Shown piece after piece: positions 7,957-21,178 of a stretch of DNA of 64,000 bases (the stretch's first letter is position 1; the number at the start of each line of letters is the position of its first letter). Source of the DNA: JAGXRK01 sp963714415. GTDB taxonomy: Bacteria; Bacteroidota; Ignavibacteria; Ignavibacteriales; Ignavibacteriaceae. Under the pieces are notes generated by a model. It did no database searches. It worked only from the letters and a program-made list of their open reading frames with translations, and had not been told where the DNA came from. Location of the stretch: the NCBI GenBank assembly GCA_963714415.1, contig CAVQOL010000027.1:62001-126000 (forward strand), written 5' to 3'. Position numbers and translations under genes: made by a program.

Positions 7957-10431
7957 TTATTCAGCAAGAAGTTTGAATAATTTATTTTTACTATTTCTTA
8001 TTTCCGTTTCATTTGTGCATATCTTCATATACTTACCATTAAGCCATAACGGAGTCATATCACTGTAATGATCGCTCATAACATTTCCGGATTGACCGGT
8101 TGTTAAAATAATATAAAAATTATCGGGATCAGCATAGTCATGAATAAATCTCATTTGAGGTCCTAAAATATTTTCATATTCTTCATGATCCAATAAACCA
8201 ATTTCCTCGTTTGCTTCAAAGAACGGATATTCTGTGTTGAATATTGTTGTGCCGTCTCCACCTATATTGTAAGGACCTATGTTTATAAAATTATCAAGTA
8301 TTGCCGCTTGACCGCTGAATGAATGTTTGAAAAAAACTTTATGAAGATTTCCCCATTGCCAGCTAGCTACGTTTTTTCCTAGTTTATTTTCTAATTCAGT
8401 TAAAGCATAAGATAGACTTTTTCTGATTATCTCATCTCGCGTTTCAATTTTATTTGTTGTGATATTATTAAACCATGATGAATTTGGATTTTCAAGTATC
8501 TGAAGAATACTTCTGTACGGAACATTGGCAATAAACACAAACTGATTATAAAGTTCTTTGCCAAGCTCATCATAATAAGTGTTTTTTAAAAGATGATTTA
8601 AGAATGATGAGTAAATAGCCGGAGCCTGACTTTGGCTGTTCATTTCATAATCCCATTCGGACAGAAGTTCAAGAGATTTTTTTAAATTTTTATCCTGGAT
8701 TTTAATTCCTTTAAATGCATCAAGAATATATTTTGTTACTATCTTCGCATAAGGTGAATTAATATCCGTTTGATATTTCATAAAATCTTCTTTTGAATGA
8801 ACATCTTTTGAATGGATTAGTTCCATAATCCTGTCAATTCTTGATGAAGGTTCCCAAAGATTTGATATATGATATTTAAAACTCTTAATTACTTTATTGT
8901 TTGCTGTTGCAATATAATTCTGCGGTGGGTTTAACAAGTAAGGTAATTCATTAAAAGGAACATACCCCTGCCAGTCGTTTTCAGTTGTTGTTCCGTCAAA
9001 AATTAACGTCGGATTATTACGCTTCCTTAAAGGAACTCTTGCAGCAAAAACATATCCAATATTTCCTTCCTTATCTGTATAAACAAAATTTTGCCCGGGT
9101 AAACTAAAATCCTTCAATGCATTTCTGAACTCAAGAAAGTTTTTTGCTTTGTTAAGATTAAAAAAAGCATTAAGCTCATCACTGAATTCATTTCCTATCC
9201 ATTGCATACTAATTGCAGGCATTTTTATTTGTTCTTCGCTGAACAACAAAGTTCCGGGATGAATATCTGAAATTATCGGACCTCGGTGAGTTTCTTTAAT
9301 CTCATAAACATAATTACCAGCGTCTTTTACTTTAATTGTGTCTTTAAATATTTTAAGTTCTTTCCAACTGTTATTCACAAAATAATTTTTTCCGGATGAA
9401 TCAATTTTCTCAATATAAAAATCAGCATCATCGTTCATTATGTTTGTCATTGTCCACGAGATATTATCATTCATTCCGATTACTATACCCGGAACACCCG
9501 GGATGGATACACCGGCGGCATTCCAGCCTGTCTTACCGCCAGATTGTTCTTTGCTTTTGATTACGACTGCATAAAATTTACCCGGTGCACTGAAAGCAAG
9601 ATGAGGATCATTTGCAATTATCGGTTTACCGGATTCCGACATTTTACTGTTTACTACCCAGTTGTTTGAACCGAGATGAGTTCCGTAAATACCAAGGAAG
9701 TTTCTGAATTGTTTGTCAGTTTCAATCAATGAAGAATTTAATGCAGTAAGTTTCTTATAATCTGATTGAATAATGTATGGTGCATTTTCGGGATAATCGG
9801 GAAGTATTTCCAGTGCTTTTTCTTTTCCAAGCTTTTGAACTATTTGCGCAAAAGTGAAATCAACCCACCACGACATATTAAGTTCCCAGCCCATCAATCT
9901 TACTATTATCAAACTATGAACCGGTTCCCATTCATAAGGATCATAACCGAGAACATCAAATTCAATCGGATATTTTCCTTTTGCTTTACTTATGTAGAGA
10001 TTTACTCCGTCTGAATAGGATTTAAGAATGCTAAGTACTCTGGGATTATACTTATTTAGATTTTTGAGAATATTTCTTTTGATGCCAACTGTTCTGAACA
10101 TTTTATCAAAAGGAAGAGTTTTCTCACCAAGAATTTCACTCAATCTTCCTTCGCCGGCACGACGCACAATATCCATTGTAAATAATCTTTCCTGTGCGTG
10201 AAGAAAACCAAGTGCAAATGCCGCATCTTCATCTGTCTCTGCAAGGATGTAAGGCACGGCCATACTATCACGGTAAATTTCAATATTTTTGCTTATTCCT
10301 GAAGTTTTAAGCTCACCGGAATATTCAGGTAAAGAGGACTTAAGCATTCGCTCGATGAAGTATCCGCCGATCAGAAAAAATATTATAAATGAAACGGTTA
10401 TACCAATTGTTATTTTAATCCACTTAGGCAT
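7957..10431 (-). CDS. Penicillin acylase (penicillin amidase) family Ntn-hydrolase
   Basis: An 824-residue precursor of the penicillin G acylase/acyl-homoserine-lactone acylase family. An N-terminal membrane helix (about 7-26) suggests export or anchoring. The alpha-chain hallmark AETDEDAAFALGFLHAQERLFTMD lies at 64-87. The nucleophile is Ser255 in HLGSNNWVV, directly after the Gly where autocleavage would create the beta chain, followed by the family's NDPHL motif. Such enzymes remove acyl groups from beta-lactams, AHLs or N-acyl peptides; the natural substrate cannot be told. It stands alone, ending 64 bases before metF on the same strand. No cleavable signal-peptide consensus (AxA) is obvious. 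Confidence 0.9.
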   Translation of the reverse strand: MPKWIKITIGITVSFIIFFLIGGYFIERMLKSSLPEYSGELKTSGISKNIEIYRDSMAVPYILAETDEDAAFALGFLHAQERLFTMDIVRRAGEGRLSEILGEKTLPFDKMFRTVGIKRNILKNLNKYNPRVLSILKSYSDGVNLYISKAKGKYPIEFDVLGYDPYEWEPVHSLIIVRLMGWELNMSWWVDFTFAQIVQKLGKEKALEILPDYPENAPYIIQSDYKKLTALNSSLIETDKQFRNFLGIYGTHLGSNNWVVNSKMSESGKPIIANDPHLAFSAPGKFYAVVIKSKEQSGGKTGWNAAGVSIPGVPGIVIGMNDNISWTMTNIMNDDADFYIEKIDSSGKNYFVNNSWKELKIFKDTIKVKDAGNYVYEIKETHRGPIISDIHPGTLLFSEEQIKMPAISMQWIGNEFSDELNAFFNLNKAKNFLEFRNALKDFSLPGQNFVYTDKEGNIGYVFAARVPLRKRNNPTLIFDGTTTENDWQGYVPFNELPYLLNPPQNYIATANNKVIKSFKYHISNLWEPSSRIDRIMELIHSKDVHSKEDFMKYQTDINSPYAKIVTKYILDAFKGIKIQDKNLKKSLELLSEWDYEMNSQSQAPAIYSSFLNHLLKNTYYDELGKELYNQFVFIANVPYRSILQILENPNSSWFNNITTNKIETRDEIIRKSLSYALTELENKLGKNVASWQWGNLHKVFFKHSFSGQAAILDNFINIGPYNIGGDGTTIFNTEYPFFEANEEIGLLDHEEYENILGPQMRFIHDYADPDNFYIILTTGQSGNVMSDHYSDMTPLWLNGKYMKICTNETEIRNSKNKLFKLLAE

Positions 10432-10632
10432 TTAAATTTTCTGAATTGATGATGGCAAATATAATAATTATTGCGGAGGAAGTTTTGATAAGAAATTTCG
10501 ATTATAAACGTAGAATCTTTTGATTAGGAAATTATTAATGATAAGAAATTTGATAAAATGGTTTACCATCAAAAAAATCAGATCATCTTTACATTCATTT
10601 TCGCAACGGAAACAATTTAAGTAAAAATAAAA

Positions 10633-10659
10633 AACCCCGATCAAAAAATGACCGGGGTT
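10633..10659 (-). terminator. Intrinsic terminator of the rRNA operon
   Basis: A GC-rich hairpin (arms AACCCCGATC and GACCGGGGTT, one mismatch, A/T loop) lies just past the 5S gene. On the minus strand it is followed by a T-rich tract (10621-10632), giving a classical rho-independent terminator. Confidence 0.85.
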
Positions 10660-10668
10660 AAATAAATT

Positions 10669-10783
<115 letters not shown>

Positions 10784-10828
10784 ATTAAACTCAAAAAATA
10801 AAATTGAAAGATGAAAGAGCAGAGCCCT

Positions 10829-10862
10829 AGAGAGAAACAAATCTGTATATAAAAATTTAATG

Positions 10863-10868
<6 letters not shown>
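10829..10868 (-). other. 23S processing stem, 3' arm
   Basis: The plus-strand reading here (AGAGAGAAACAAATCTG...GGTTAAG) is nearly identical to the minus-strand reading of 13858-13898. The precursor RNA would therefore pair across the two 23S ends in a stem of about 35-40 bp, the normal RNase III substrate. Confidence 0.75.
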
Positions 10869-13857
<2,989 letters not shown>

Positions 13858-13863
<6 letters not shown>

Positions 13864-13898
13864 CAAAATTTTTATACACAGATAGATTTGTGCTCTCT
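13858..13898 (-). other. 23S processing stem, 5' arm
   Basis: Complementary to 10829-10868, bracketing the mature 23S. The pairing uses GGTTAAG/CTTAACC, an A/T-rich middle part and AGAGAG/CTCTCT at the base of the stem. Confidence 0.75.
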
Positions 13899-13980
13899 TA
13901 AGAACATTAAATCTAAATTTTTTATTCTATTTTTCAGGCTCAGTAAAACTTCTCCCGAATAAACGGGATTGTTTTTTACT

Positions 13981-14001
13981 CTTTCAATCTTTCAAAGAAC
14001 A
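13981..14001 (-). promoter_or_regulatory. boxA-like antitermination site before 23S
   Basis: The minus strand reads TGTTCTTTGAAAGATTGAAAG here, differing at one position from the site in the 16S leader (15951-15971). It resembles boxA (TGCTCTTTAACA), the NusB/S10 binding site that keeps RNA polymerase processive through rRNA operons, and sits between tRNA-Ala and 23S as in other bacteria. Confidence 0.65.
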
Positions 14002-14027
14002 TTTTTCCTTACATAAAAGGAAAATAG

Positions 14028-14100
14028 TGGAGCTAATCGGGATCGAACCGATAACCTCCGCCTTGCAAGGGCGGCGCTCTCCCAATTGAGCTATAGCCCC
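14028..14100 (-). tRNA. tRNA-Ala (anticodon TGC)
   Basis: 73 nt. Acceptor GGGGCTA pairs with TAGCTCC, discriminator A. The D-arm AGCTCAATTGGGAGAGC, the anticodon loop CTTGCAA and the T-arm GGTTCGATCCC are all present. CCA is not encoded. It is the second spacer tRNA of the rRNA operon, in the usual Ile-Ala order. Confidence 0.97.
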
Positions 14101-14165
14101 AAAACTTCAAATGAAGTTATGGGTTAGGTTATCAAAACAAAAAAGAACAACACAACCCTAAAAAG

Positions 14166-14239
<74 letters not shown>

Positions 14240-14296
14240 AGGATTTCTTAAGCCTTAAGCTCAAGTAAATTCATTTTATTTAATAGAGAACAATAA

Positions 14297-15880
<1,584 letters not shown>

Positions 15881-15916
15881 AAACTATAAAAAGTTTGTAA
15901 TCTTGGCAAATACTTG

Positions 15917-15963
15917 CTTAGTTAAATTCACTAAATTAAATGATTCGCTGCTTTCACTCTTTC
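15917..15963 (-). other. 16S processing stem, 5' arm
   Basis: Leader segment partly complementary to 14297-14345 beyond the 16S 3' end. It overlaps the boxA-like site. Confidence 0.6.
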
Positions 15964-15971
15964 AAAGAACA
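15951..15971 (-). promoter_or_regulatory. boxA-like antitermination site in the 16S leader
   Basis: The minus strand reads TGTTCTTTGAAAGAGTGAAAG, one base different from the site before 23S. Two copies at the two expected positions of one rRNA operon make a boxA role likely. Confidence 0.7.
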
Positions 15972-15972
15972 A

Positions 15973-16010
15973 AAATTTGCCCTTCTCCATTAAAGAAGGG
16001 CTTCAAATTT
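15973..16010 (-). other. GC-cored hairpin in the rRNA leader
   Basis: Arms AAATTTGCCCTTC (15974-15986) and GAAGGGC + TT bulge + CAAATTT (15995-16010) form a stable stem just downstream of the predicted promoter and just before boxA. On the minus strand it has no following T run, so it is unlikely to be a simple terminator; a leader element or boxB-like role is possible. Confidence 0.5.
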
Positions 16011-16112
16011 AATAGGATTAATTTCTAATGTCAATAGAATCGATTGCTAAATAATAAATATTCTTTGATTATTACCCACAATCGCATAAAGAACTTTTAC
16101 AAATTAGCCTGA

Positions 16113-16143
16113 CAAAAATATGATTTTAATAACCAATGTCAAG
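16113..16143 (-). promoter_or_regulatory. Candidate rRNA promoter of the Bacteroidetes type
   Basis: The minus strand reads CTTG, 19 bases, then TATTTTTG, matching the Bacteroidetes primary-sigma consensus TTTG-N19-TAnnTTTG. The same spot also contains TTGACA. It lies about 225 bases upstream of the 16S gene and right after the stop codon of the SLBB gene. Confidence 0.55.
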
Positions 16144-16145
16144 TT

Positions 16146-17522
16146 TTATTTGCCTAATTGTACAATTAATAAAGCGATTGTTGCAATCGTTCCAATTATT
16201 GATGTGATCATAGCTGCTTGATCCACGTGGTACCAAAACGTTCTAGGTGTCTTTTTTGATACCCAAATATAGTCCCCGGCTTCAATTACAATATCCGAAT
16301 CTTCTTCTATGGTAATCCAGCTTCTTGATTTGCCCTTGATTAGATAAACATCATTTCCTGTATCGCCTATTCCTCCTGCAGCCTGCAGATAATAAGAATA
16401 TTTTTCTGATGGGACGTATTTTACATAACCAGCTTTGTTTACTTGTCCATAAACATAAACTAAATCGAGTTTAGGAGGTATATAAATTACATCGTAATTC
16501 TGAACCATGAAATTTCCATCGGAAAAATCAGGATCAAAAATTTTTGTAAAATCAACTAATCCATTTCCTCGAAGAAATCTTAATTTTTCATCAACCTGAA
16601 AATACAATGAATCATCTTCAATCAGTGTTGACATTCTAAACATCTGAAGCTTTTCAGATTCTTCACTAAACACAAGTTTTTCGAAAGCATTTGCACCACG
16701 AATTATTTCTGCCCTGTTCAAATCTGCGCTGGGTTTAAATCCACCAACGTTTTCAATTATTTCTTTAATTGTGGTATTGTTATGTGTAATTGGAATAAAT
16801 CCGGGGCTAAAAACTTCACCAATAACATTTACAACATAATCTCTCCTGCGCGTCTCATCGGCAATAACTCTGACCCTATCTCCTCGTTTCAATAAAATTT
16901 GATCATCTATCTGACAGAGGATACTGTCTGTTTTCGTTCCTTGGTAATTTAGTCTATAAATAACTACATCTTTAACATCTTCATATGCTTCATTAATTCC
17001 TTGTGCAAGCGTTATGGCATCTGATAACATATCTCCATCTACATACATAAAAGTGGTTGGATTATTAACCGCACCAAGTATTCTAACAAAATTTATTTCT
17101 AAATCTACAGCAGGAAATATGAGAACATCATCATTTTTTAAGTATGGATTATATTTAAAATCACCTGTGATTCTGAATTTTAAAAGATCAAGAATTAATT
17201 CTTCACCTGTATTTCGTTTAAGAACAATTCCTCTAAGCGAAAAATCATCTAAATCTTTTTTTAATCTGTCAAGTAAGGCCGGATCATCAGTTTTCCTTAA
17301 TAATCTTTCAGCTGCTTGACTATACATCCTGGTTATAAATGGATCAACTCGTTCGGTTATCAATGCAGGGAATGATCCATTTATTGGAAATTGCCCTCCG
17401 ATAGTAACGCTAATTGAAGAAAAAGAAAGCAAGTCAGAACGTGTATTTTGATTTGTTGATGTTTGTGCAAACAATGTTCCAAAGAATATTATAACCAAAG
17501 TAGTGATATATAATTTTTTCAT
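16146..17522 (-). CDS. SLBB-domain polysaccharide export-like protein
   Basis: 458 residues with a signal peptide (1-19, ending FGTLFAQ). Repeated SLBB-type (beta-grasp) blocks follow. The first is at about 145-195 (RILGAVNNPTTFMYVDGDML), the second at about 225-275 (VNVIGEVFSPGFIPI...IIENVGGF) and the third at about 365-415 (VYVYGQVNKAGYVKYVP...LQAAGGIGDTG). A hydrophobic C-terminal helix (about 436-456) follows. The layout resembles Wza-like outer-membrane polysaccharide export proteins, whose C-terminal helix crosses the outer membrane. It is followed downstream only by the rRNA operon and preceded by rfbB, 21 bases away on the same strand, consistent with exopolysaccharide or O-antigen export. 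No Wzc/Wzx gene is in the window. Confidence 0.8.
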   Translation of the reverse strand: MKKLYITTLVIIFFGTLFAQTSTNQNTRSDLLSFSSISVTIGGQFPINGSFPALITERVDPFITRMYSQAAERLLRKTDDPALLDRLKKDLDDFSLRGIVLKRNTGEELILDLLKFRITGDFKYNPYLKNDDVLIFPAVDLEINFVRILGAVNNPTTFMYVDGDMLSDAITLAQGINEAYEDVKDVVIYRLNYQGTKTDSILCQIDDQILLKRGDRVRVIADETRRRDYVVNVIGEVFSPGFIPITHNNTTIKEIIENVGGFKPSADLNRAEIIRGANAFEKLVFSEESEKLQMFRMSTLIEDDSLYFQVDEKLRFLRGNGLVDFTKIFDPDFSDGNFMVQNYDVIYIPPKLDLVYVYGQVNKAGYVKYVPSEKYSYYLQAAGGIGDTGNDVYLIKGKSRSWITIEEDSDIVIEAGDYIWVSKKTPRTFWYHVDQAAMITSIIGTIATIALLIVQLGK

Positions 17523-17543
17523 CGATTGTTATCCTTAATTCTT

Positions 17544-18560
17544 TTATTTTCTGTTTAAATATAATTCTGAATAATATTTTTGATATTCACCTGAAATGAT
17601 TCTTTCCCACCAGTTTTTATTTTGAAGGTACCAATCTACTGTATATTCAATTGCTTCTTCAAACTTGAATGCCGGTGACCATCCTAATTCATTTTGAATT
17701 TTTGATGAATCGATTGCATATCTTCTGTCATGCCCCGGTCTATCTTTAACATACTCGATTAACTCTTCTGATTTTTTAAGTCTATTAAGTATCAATTTTA
17801 TTATCTGCAAATTAGGCATTTCATTGCTGGCACCAATGTTATATACCTCGCCGTTGTTACCTTTTTCAAAAACTAATTCTACTGCTTTATTATGATCAAT
17901 CACATAAATCCAATCACGTACATTCATCCCATCCCCATAAACAGGAAGCTTTTTGTTATTGAGTGAATTGATGATCATTAACGGAATTAGTTTTTCAGGA
18001 AATTGATAAGGCCCATAATTATTTGAACATCTTGTAATAACAACAGGAAGTCCATAGGTATGATAGAAGGCCAAAACCATCATATCTGCAGCTGCCTTGC
18101 TCGATGAATACGGACTGTTGGGAGAAAGTGGAGTTGTTTCGGTAAATAATCCTTTTGGACCCAAACTTCCATAGACTTCATCTGTAGAGATTTGGAGAAA
18201 TCTTTCAGCCTCAAATCTTCTTGAAGCTTCAAGCAAAACATTTGTCCCGATAACATTTGAACGATAAAATATTTCAGAACCGAGAATGCTTCTATCAACG
18301 TGAGATTCGGCCGCAAAATTTATTACATATTTTATTTTGAATTTTTCAAAAATATAGTTTACTAATTCGTGGTTAGTAATATCGCCTTTTATAAACTGAT
18401 AATTCTTTTTCCCCTCAGATGGCTTTAGATTTTCTAAATTGCCAGCATAAGTAAGCTTATCAAGATTTACAATAAGATAATCATCTCTTTCATTTAATAT
18501 GTAATTGATAAAATTGCTTCCGATGAAGCCTGCTCCACCTGTAACAAGTATATTTTTCAT
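17544..18560 (-). CDS. rfbB: dTDP-glucose 4,6-dehydratase
   Basis: A 338-residue extended SDR enzyme that turns dTDP-glucose into dTDP-4-keto-6-deoxyglucose, the entry to dTDP-rhamnose and other deoxysugars. The NAD motif GGAGFIGSN is at 8-16. The catalytic motif is ISTDEVYG with Thr126, Asp127 and Glu128, and the YSSSK pair is Tyr151/Lys155. Family hallmarks FAAESHVDRSI, RCSNNYGPYQFPEKLIP and DRPGHDRRYAID are all present. It lies between the SLBB export gene and an outer-membrane-like protein gene. The matching reductase gene (rmlD-like) is 870 bases away on the other strand. Confidence 0.95.
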   Translation of the reverse strand: MKNILVTGGAGFIGSNFINYILNERDDYLIVNLDKLTYAGNLENLKPSEGKKNYQFIKGDITNHELVNYIFEKFKIKYVINFAAESHVDRSILGSEIFYRSNVIGTNVLLEASRRFEAERFLQISTDEVYGSLGPKGLFTETTPLSPNSPYSSSKAAADMMVLAFYHTYGLPVVITRCSNNYGPYQFPEKLIPLMIINSLNNKKLPVYGDGMNVRDWIYVIDHNKAVELVFEKGNNGEVYNIGASNEMPNLQIIKLILNRLKKSEELIEYVKDRPGHDRRYAIDSSKIQNELGWSPAFKFEEAIEYTVDWYLQNKNWWERIISGEYQKYYSELYLNRK

Positions 18561-18567
18561 TGATATC

Positions 18568-19293
18568 CTAAAAAGAAAAGAATCCTATGAATAGACCCGA
18601 TTGAACAAAGAATGAATTAGCATTCAAATCCGAGGGAACATTACCTAATGGTTGATCGTTATCATAAGTCCAATCATCACCAAAAGTTAATTGATAACCA
18701 ACACCTAATCTAAAAACCACAAATCTATAAATAGGAATATCCAAATTTAAAGTTGGAGAGAATATCCAAAAAGAGTTTATTATTTTTTTATATGAATCAT
18801 TACTGTTTGCATCATTTAATTCACCCCAAATACTTTCCCAATCATTAGATCCGGAGTTACTAAATAATTCGATACTCAAACTTCCGCCCCCCAAAGTTGC
18901 ACCAACCGAAACACCAATGTCTTTAATAAATGGTAATGTATACTCAATAGTTAAACCACCTCCACCTATTGAATAAACAGCTTCTTTTTTAATTTCATTT
19001 TGCGTTACAGATTTTGACATCGAACCGGCATAACCCATTCCGCCAAGTCTTAAGTTTTTCACAAAACCGATGTAAATAAATCCTGCCCCGCCAGAGGCAT
19101 ACAGACCTGACGCAGACAATTCGTGAATACCCAAATTCTTTAACTGAATATTTATTTCATCAACTTTTGGGATATACCAGGAAGGGACGTAACCACCGCC
19201 GCCACCAAATGGTGCATCAAAAAATTTTCCGCTTTGAGAGTAAACTATTGAAGATGAAATAATTAGTAAAGCAGGTAATAATTTCCGTAACAT
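18568..19293 (-). CDS. Outer-membrane-like exported protein, function unknown
   Basis: A 241-residue protein with a signal peptide (1-19, ...IVYSQ) and Gly-rich segments (APFGGGGGYVPSWYIP and the GGAGFIYIGF stretch). Alternating beta-strand-like patterns run through to the aromatic C-terminus FIGFFSF, as in small outer-membrane beta-barrels. I do not recognise a family. It is only 7 bases upstream of rfbB on the same strand, so it is probably in the same transcript as rfbB and the SLBB gene and may take part in envelope-polysaccharide assembly (inference). Confidence 0.6.
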   Translation of the reverse strand: MLRKLLPALLIISSSIVYSQSGKFFDAPFGGGGGYVPSWYIPKVDEINIQLKNLGIHELSASGLYASGGAGFIYIGFVKNLRLGGMGYAGSMSKSVTQNEIKKEAVYSIGGGGLTIEYTLPFIKDIGVSVGATLGGGSLSIELFSNSGSNDWESIWGELNDANSNDSYKKIINSFWIFSPTLNLDIPIYRFVVFRLGVGYQLTFGDDWTYDNDQPLGNVPSDLNANSFFVQSGLFIGFFSF

Positions 19294-19427
19294 AAACTTT
19301 TCTCAAATATTTTTATAAATTTACCAAAGGGGTTAAGAATTTCCAAAGCTAGACAAAAATCTAATCGTTAAATTATGTGCATTAAACAGTATATTTAAGT
19401 CACTTTTATAGTAGCAAAGTAGTAATA

Positions 19428-20315
19428 ATGAAAATATTTATCACAGGTGGAAGCGGTTTGCTGGGTCAGTATTTAAATTTAGAACTATCCGGGAAACATC
19501 AAATTTTAACACAATATAATAACAACAAAGGTAATGGTAAGTTATTCAATAATATTAAACTTGATTTGACTGATTTTAATTCATTGAAAAAAGTATTTGG
19601 AGATTTTAAACCCGACATAGTTATACATACTGCAGCATTTTCAACACCAGCACAGATATCAATTTCTAATTCTAAAAAAGTTTATTCTTTGAATGTTACA
19701 TCAACCCAAAGAATTGCTGAGCTTTGTGAGCAAAATAATTCAAAAATGATTTATACCTCTACAGATCTTGTTTATGCTGGTTACCGGGGATCTTTGTTGA
19801 AGGAAGATTCCAAGTTAATTCCGGTTTCGCTTTATGCAGAAACAAAATTAATGGGTGAAGTGAAAATTCAGGAAACGTTTGATGACTATATTATTCTTCG
19901 CACTGCTCTATTATACGGATTCGGACTTAATCAATCTAAATGTCATTTCCATCAAATGTATATGGATTTGAAGCAGGATAAAGAAGTGAAGTTATTTGAG
20001 GATCAGTTCCGCTCCCCAATTTCTTTGATTGATTCCGCCCGATTGATAAATCAACTATTAGATAAAAATATAAAAAGTGAAATAATAAACTTTGGCGGTC
20101 TGGAAAGAGTTTCACGTTATGAGCTTGGTGAAAGATTATGTGATGTTGTGGGATTTGATAAAGATCTTCTCATCAAAATAACTATGGATGATGTGCCTAA
20201 TTTGCCAAAAGTTGAGGATGTTTCAATGAGTAGTGATAAACTGAAGTTGTTTGGAATACAGAGTAATCCTATCAATGAATCAATTAAAAATTCTCTTGAG
20301 TTCTTAAAACAATAA
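19428..20315 (+). CDS. SDR-family sugar-nucleotide reductase, dTDP-4-dehydrorhamnose reductase (RmlD)-like
   Basis: 295 residues of the RmlD-like substrate-binding SDR family. The nucleotide motif is GGSGLLGQYL (7-16), followed by VIHTAAFSTPAQ, the catalytic TSTDLVYAGYRG, and YAETK with the Tyr/Lys pair. RmlD reduces dTDP-4-keto-rhamnose to dTDP-rhamnose, a step that fits the nearby rfbB. Similar folds also occur in MAT2B-like and other epimerase/reductase proteins, so the exact substrate is uncertain. It is a lone plus-strand gene in a minus-strand region and its 3' end overlaps the DUF1460 gene by 32 bases, convergently. Confidence 0.72.
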   Translation: MKIFITGGSGLLGQYLNLELSGKHQILTQYNNNKGNGKLFNNIKLDLTDFNSLKKVFGDFKPDIVIHTAAFSTPAQISISNSKKVYSLNVTSTQRIAELCEQNNSKMIYTSTDLVYAGYRGSLLKEDSKLIPVSLYAETKLMGEVKIQETFDDYIILRTALLYGFGLNQSKCHFHQMYMDLKQDKEVKLFEDQFRSPISLIDSARLINQLLDKNIKSEIINFGGLERVSRYELGERLCDVVGFDKDLLIKITMDDVPNLPKVEDVSMSSDKLKLFGIQSNPINESIKNSLEFLKQ

Positions 20316-21144
20316 TTCCAGTATGCTTTTTAATCTTCTTTGCGTAATCACTCAAAGACAATTCTGAAATTTGAACCTTACTTCCGGCCAGAGGGGCGTG
20401 CATAAAATGGATTTTTCCATCTTCCATTTTAATTGCAAAACCAACGTGTCCTATGTCCAGTCCTTCAATGTTTGTTGTTAAAGCAATTAAATCGCCAGTT
20501 TGAATTTTTTCTTCTATTCCGCCAATCTTATCTTCTGGGATATAATAGTATGTCCGCTTGCTGATTTCAACTTCCTGACTTTTTATTATCGGTATAAACT
20601 CGGGAGTTTCCCTGAGATGTAAATAGAGGTGAGGATTTGAAGACATATAATTTATATTAAAAACTTTTTCTTCTCCGCCGATTTCTTTGGTTACATCCTT
20701 AATGATTCCTTTTTTTACGTTGTTGTAAATCCAATCAGAAAAATAATGAAGACGTGAAGGATAACGATCTATTTTTCCATCACGATAACGGATAAAGGTT
20801 AATTCTTTCTGATAATTCTCAAAAGAAAATTTATTTTGTTTGATACATCTTGCTAAAGTCAGAGATGTTTCCAGAAAAGTAGTGCAATCTAATCCTGAAA
20901 AATTTATTACAAGCTGTTCTTCGCCTTCTTTTTCAGCTGTGTGAGCGACATATTCAGTTCCCAGAAAACTCTTTCCAATTTCAACAATAATTTCATTTAA
21001 AGGTTTCTCTGAAAGTGATTTTGAAACAGCGAACTCAAATTTAGCGTTGCAGATTTCAATATCTTTTTCAGAAAAGATTTGAGCATTCAAACTAATGAAG
21101 CCAAAATAAACAAATAAAATAACTATCGACTTTTTTAACATCAA
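20284..21144 (-). CDS. DUF1460 / N-acetylmuramoyl-L-alanine amidase-like exported protein
   Basis: 286 residues with a signal peptide (1-21, ...ISLNAQ). The family core is visible: INFSGLDCTTFLETSLTLAR with the candidate nucleophile Cys87, and later LDIGHVGFAI with the partner His, followed by HFMHAPLAG. This is the papain/NlpC-like arrangement of DUF1460 proteins (PF07313), thought to act as periplasmic cell-wall amidases or peptidases. It sits 34 bases after the dnaB stop on the same strand. The final 32 bases overlap the convergent reductase gene. Confidence 0.82.
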   Translation of the reverse strand: MMLKKSIVILFVYFGFISLNAQIFSEKDIEICNAKFEFAVSKSLSEKPLNEIIVEIGKSFLGTEYVAHTAEKEGEEQLVINFSGLDCTTFLETSLTLARCIKQNKFSFENYQKELTFIRYRDGKIDRYPSRLHYFSDWIYNNVKKGIIKDVTKEIGGEEKVFNINYMSSNPHLYLHLRETPEFIPIIKSQEVEISKRTYYYIPEDKIGGIEEKIQTGDLIALTTNIEGLDIGHVGFAIKMEDGKIHFMHAPLAGSKVQISELSLSDYAKKIKKHTGIIVLRTQENF

Positions 21145-21178
21145 TTTTTTAACTTTCTACTTTTTCATTTTGACTTAT

